This document shows positions 59,830-64,000 of a DNA stretch of 64,000 nt, one piece after another. The notes beneath the pieces were generated by a model. The model was given only the letters and a program-made list of their open reading frames with translations, was not told the DNA's origin and searched no databases. A program made the position numbers and the translations under genes. The stretch spans positions 137,972,155-138,036,154 of the forward strand of contig NC_134710.1 in NCBI RefSeq assembly GCF_043290135.1. Direction: 5' to 3'. This DNA comes from Rhipicephalus microplus. Lineage: Eukaryota; Arthropoda; Arachnida; Ixodida; Ixodidae. How positions within the stretch are numbered: the stretch's first letter is position 1; the number at the start of each line of letters is the position of its first letter.

Positions 59830-60449
59830 TTTAGTTCTTGTTATTGTTTACCTTCACTTGTGGCTCATACCCACTGTGGGGAATCGGCCAATAATTGAGT
59901 GGTCTGATAACGTATTATTCGATGTTATAGTAAAGGAACTTATAAAATTTTGAAAACGTTACAAATTTTAGAACAAAATTTTGATGATCACTGATCTGTA
60001 CTATACAATAAAGTTTTTGTATTAGTAATAGATAATAACCCAGATCAAAACCTAACTTAAAAAAAAGAGACAAGTTATGCGTATGTCGACACAGAACAAT
60101 AGTAAGATAAGTCTGTTAGTCTTTTGGTTTCATTCAGATAATTCCGCATGTCTCCGCAAACTTTTTCACCGGCAAACCCACAAATAGAGGCTCCAACAGA
60201 AGCACGGGCATGGATAAATTCATTCCAATAGCACGTAAAGGATTTTCTATCTTGGATCTACGAGCTGTAGTAAATCGCCTTCATGTCAAAAAATAATGAT
60301 TTATAGTTTTTGGCTCGCCACAGAAAGCGCACATTGGAGAAAGACCCCGACCAGACCTGTGTTGGTAGAAGTTTAGTTTCGGCACCCTACAGCGCAGCGA
60401 CCTCTAGTTTACGTGTGTCACGAGAGGATCGGCGCCAGGGATATTTTTT
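59830..60449 (-). mobile_element. I-clade-like LINE, 5'-truncated 3' end
   Basis: On the minus strand, around 60400-60290, the reading contains HRSGRGLSPMCAFCGE and TINHYFL, then RRFTTARRSKIENPLR. This is the C-x2-C...H...C knuckle that closes ORF2 of I-clade LINEs common in ticks. The last Cys is replaced by a stop and the frame is broken further on. The 3' UTR carries CCCCACAGTGGGTATGAGCC near 59870. It is inserted in copy B of the composite repeat and absent from copy A, so it postdates that repeat. Confidence 0.7.
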
Positions 60450-60912
60450 GTAGTATATAGCCAGCATTCACTACATGCTATCCTTCATCATTCTTTGGAG
60501 AATTGTGGTATCCGCTACACAGTTAGGAATTTCGTGCAATTTTTTATGCAGTGGCTGATGACGATGAAGAAATAAGCCTGAAGTGGGTATGTGCCACAGC
60601 TAACAGGTGATCAAGAGCAAGTTTTTATAATGGTTTGGAGCACTGGATGGCACACGCGTTACGCAAGTAGCAGTGTGTGACGCCTGGCTGTTCCTGTGAT
60701 GTTCTAAAATGCTTTATTACTCATATTAATGCGATTTGTTTCTCGACATCAAGTCAGCCTAAGGCCAGTTTAGAAAGGAGTTTTAAGCTAGTTTTGACCC
60801 CGTTCCGGAGTGGCTTCCCGTTCTTGACGCTTGTGTGTGTTTGCCTGACTTCTGATGAAGTATGTTGTGTGTACTTTACTGGTTTTAATTTCATTCATTA
60901 AAGAAAAAAAAA

Positions 60913-61112
60913 GGCGTGGCTCAGTGGTAGAATACTGGGCTGGCACGCAGCGGACCCTGGTTCGAATCCCAATCTGTCATAGCTGTTTATTTATTTACTG
61001 AGGGATTTTTTTTTTATTCGATACTGATTACGGACACTGGCGGCGGCGGTGGCAGGCAACTACGGCGCCGCTCGTCACCTGTGTTCTGATCTCATAACAG
61101 CTTTAAGTGTAG
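60913..61112 (+). mobile_element. tRNA-Gly-like SINE unit, copy B
   Basis: The head GGCGTGGCTCAGTGGTAGAA plus GGCACGCAGC and the B box GGTTCGAATCC (60959-60969) are close to a tRNA-Gly(GCC) 5' and T-arm region. No acceptor-stem pairing was found, so it is not called a tRNA gene. The body GATTACGGACACTGGCGGCG and CTCATAACAGCTTT matches copy A. Confidence 0.7.
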
Positions 61113-64000
61113 AAGTGACCAGAACATCAATCAAAGCTTATTTAACAATAATAGAGTCAATGTTACGGTGGATGAACATTTTAGTCTCCTCGCCCTATAT
61201 AGCCTTGACTATGTCGTGACACAGTTAATCTCTTGGCTTACTTGTTTACTATTCAGCTGTAAAGCGAATTAAAGCTGCTTTCAAGACAAATTCAATAACA
61301 AAAAGAGCACTTTTGTGATACAGCAAATCAGCACTTACAGAACTGTGCGAAAGACGAGTAGACATTATACCTGTCGTGTACGCGACACTAAGCCGAATGA
61401 GTAGAAGCTGTGTAAAAATGACAGGCAGTTTTTGAAAGAAGAGACAAATGTATCTCATTGCTGCATGTTTTGCTGTCATTTATATCGGAGTGCTGAGTTG
61501 GGACATCAGAAGCAACTTGCGAGTCGCGGCTCTCGATTTAGTGCTTCGCTTCTCATCATTAATCAAACGTGGGCTCATGATGTGCGGTGTAACATTTAGG
61601 ACCAGCGCCTGTCACTTGCAACAAAAAAAAAAGGAAAGGGGTTTCACTGGCATGACAGGTATATGCTATGAAACAGATGAAATTCACAAAGCGTTCCGTG
61701 TGGATGACGGCCAACTTGCGCCGTCTGTCAGTCACCGGGGTATACGCATGGGAGCATGTGTGCAGATCGGCCTGTTCCCTCTGGTTGCCCGGCAATACCT
61801 TGTGCCGCCGGCCACGCACTACGCTGGTTGCGTTTTGCTTTGGCTGCGACGGCGCACAGCTCTGAATAGTACTTATATGAGCCGATTTTGCGAAGTAATC
61901 GATAGCGCATTGGGTGACGGTACACTCTTTAAAAAAATGGAGTGACGTACTCTCCATTTAGGGAGGAACGGCGATGTCCCCAATGTTCGTCTTTAAATAG
62001 AGAAACATTGCTCCCTCATCCACGGAGAAACACGTTATTCCTTATGAAAATCAACATGGCTGCCCCCCGGCGAAGCGAGTAGGCTTAGCAAATGCAGCGA
62101 TTCTCGACTGGTAAGGAGTACACGGCACTGAAAGTTACAAAAAACGGTCCCGCTGAGCTTGATATTGAACGAAATGATTATAAAAACAAGCAGACGAACC
62201 TGTGGCGGTGAACACATCGCGAAAGAGAACGACGGAGCAAGTACGTTTCGTTCGGTCAGCGAAGCCACGTTCACTCCGAAAGACACGGGTTCTGCAGAGC
62301 CCTCACCTGAAGAGCACATGCTAGGCTTGCTGTATTTATTTCTCGCAGATTCACATAGTGTAGCGACGTTATCCATGCGTTTACGGGTCCGCAGGTCACG
62401 AGATGTGCCTCCAAACCGTACACTCGATCGCAGTGAAACCATTCCGAATCCGTAGTGCAGCATTGATAGATAGATGTTCAACGTTATATAAATGACTGGA
62501 GGTGTGAGAGCGTCATAGCAATGAAGTAGGTGGTAGGTAGCGCCATCTGGAGGGACTTAACAAAACTAAAAAAAGTTGACTGCCGCGACGTACGTTGTTA
62601 TTACCCACTATCACGGCTCCCTTGCGGATTGTTTACGCATCAACCCATTCAGGACTACTTACGGACACTGAAAGCCTAACATGTGCTGATGCAATCCATA
62701 TAGCTACACATGCACACATGGTCACATAGTACACATATAGTACGCAACAAGTACACTAGCGTATACGCTCACAAGTACGCAACAAGAGCACAATCACCCA
62801 TTCACACCAACGACCCACACTTTGACGTGTTTACTCACACCCTACTATGAAAGCGCTTCAGCTTATATAGCTATGAATTTGGACTGACCTGTGTGGCGCA
62901 GGTTACAAGTACGTTTTCTTACACTTTTTTTACGTTTTGTATCAATACCACAACATGCGCACACGTAAATATATTGTATCTGATGGTTAGGCAAACCTTA
63001 GTTAATCAATGATTGCACAATAATGAACGAAATAATTACTAGAGCTTATCAGGTTTTCACGAAGACAAATACCCCCAAGCCTACGGCATTTCGAGCGCTG
63101 CGCCATCTGTCGACCACTGCCACAGTTACTTTTTTTTTTCTTGAAGCCTTTGAGAGTGCAAACACTTGCCGCGCGTTAGCCATTTCGGAGGTCACGCTTT
63201 TTTTTCTTCTTGTTACTTGGAGAGGGCGCAGCATGCAGACCAAACTTTGTCTCCGTCGTGGTAGGTGTTCTGTGGTCACGTCGACCTCGTTTAGTTGTTT
63301 CGTCTTAATGTTTGCTTATATTCTTTTTACGTGCGTACCACAAGTGTGACCGTTAGCCATGGATATAGCACACCACTAGCCCTTCAACGACAATGTTTTT
63401 GATGCGGTAACGACCGTCCTAGCAGTGTATACGTACGTTACAACGCGGGTCTTGCGAGAGAAATAAGCGATGACCTCGCATCCGACGGTATTTTTTCGTG
63501 AGCTATGACAGTGGCTGTTGACGTCGCGGCAGCTCTCATACTTGAGTGGAGGAACTATCGCTGCAGTGCGCAAGTTTATTATAACTTTATAGAATGTTGT
63601 GCCTGCATACTTTTCTGCTTCAGATGCCTCTCGCGATTCGCCTCGCGTGTCAACTTGCAATCATAGTGCGTGCCATAATTTTGTTGTTAGCGCTGTGGCT
63701 GTGGTGGTTATTACTCTGGATTCGGAATACTCTTTTCACAAAGGTGAGTGAGCGTTAGTACTTACTTGCTGTGCACAGCTGCTACTAGAAGTGCATCTTG
63801 TGTTGAGTTTCTCGCAACAAAGGAGAATCATGGACGAGAAAGGCATACTGCTCGCGTGCATAATTCCTTCCTACTTCTCAGTGCTGGCATGGACAATTCA
63901 AAACCAATGCGATTGAGAATTTGGTTTAACCTACAGAAGTCATTGGTTCACTTTTCACAAAAGTTTAGTTATGATGATGTTTAAAATGTTTCTGATGGTT
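61113..64000. other. Next katanin intron, nothing firm
   Basis: A plus frame at 61448-61945 (165 codons) and minus frames at 61559-61957 and 62035-62481 overlap one another without family resemblance. No WD40 exon is visible, so the third exon of this series lies beyond the window. Confidence 0.4.

Larger units (their letters stand above)
59693..61112 (+). repeat. Composite dispersed repeat, copy B, with LINE insertion
   Basis: It has the same blocks as copy A in the same order and orientation: CGCCAGGCCTGCGC after an A-run, CTGCCGGGTACCCACTACGCC, CTTTATTACTCATATTAATG, CTCGACATCAAG and the tRNA-Gly-like unit. It is split by about 620 bp (59830-60449) of minus-strand LINE that copy A lacks. 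It also has about 130 bp of extra sequence before the tRNA-like head. Confidence 0.75.

Noticed and set aside
60913..60975. tRNA-Gly gene
   Set aside because: The A- and B-box likeness is good, but no matching acceptor stem or discriminator follows, and the same unit recurs at 26492 with a shared body.
61448..62481. Overlapping frames of 165, 132 and 148 codons
   Set aside because: They lie on both strands, contain no recognisable domain and show no splice signals.

Overview
This is a stretch of a eukaryotic nuclear genome, most probably from a hard tick (Ixodidae, likely a metastriate genus such as Rhipicephalus or Dermacentor). The evidence is (i) two spliced exons whose conceptual protein aligns with the start of the WD40 propeller of katanin p80 (KATNB1), and (ii) about twenty copies of a tRNA-headed SINE that I recognise as the tick Ruka type, ending in (ATCA)n or (ATT)n. 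There are no operons, bacterial promoters or CRISPR arrays. Most open frames in the window are chance or shadow frames in GC-rich or repetitive DNA.

Layout. KATNB1 runs on the + strand. One coding exon lies at 7987-8117 and the next at 59293-59410. The end phase of the first fits the second, and both have good splice sites. The intron between them is 51,175 bp. The exon carrying the start codon lies upstream and was not found in 1-7986; exons after 59410 lie beyond the window. Everything else is intronic DNA dominated by mobile elements.

The standout element is a complete 4.47-kb Ty3/gypsy retrotransposon at 50124-54593. Its two 214-bp LTRs are identical by eye, it is flanked by a CTTAT duplication, it has a primer-binding site and a purine tract, and it has one uninterrupted 1341-codon Gag-Pol frame. 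It is a very young insertion in the same orientation as the host gene.

Older layers include 3' ends of RTE-like LINEs with (GAT)n-type tails, an I-clade-like LINE fragment with a degraded zinc knuckle, and 3' parts of Penelope-like elements, one with a GIY-YIG endonuclease. There are two non-autonomous hAT-like MITEs with 8-bp duplications (one nested in a SINE), SINEs with tRNA-Gly-like and other tRNA-like heads, and a composite repeat present twice about 33.5 kb apart. Many microsatellites are present, including a 96-bp (TA)n and a 250-bp CA/CG tract.

A few minus-strand open stretches (22825-23060, 25006-25580, 20373-20768) look more protein-like than their surroundings and are given as low-confidence candidates. 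I found no undescribed multi-gene system. The interest is in the intron's architecture and its recent and nested insertions.
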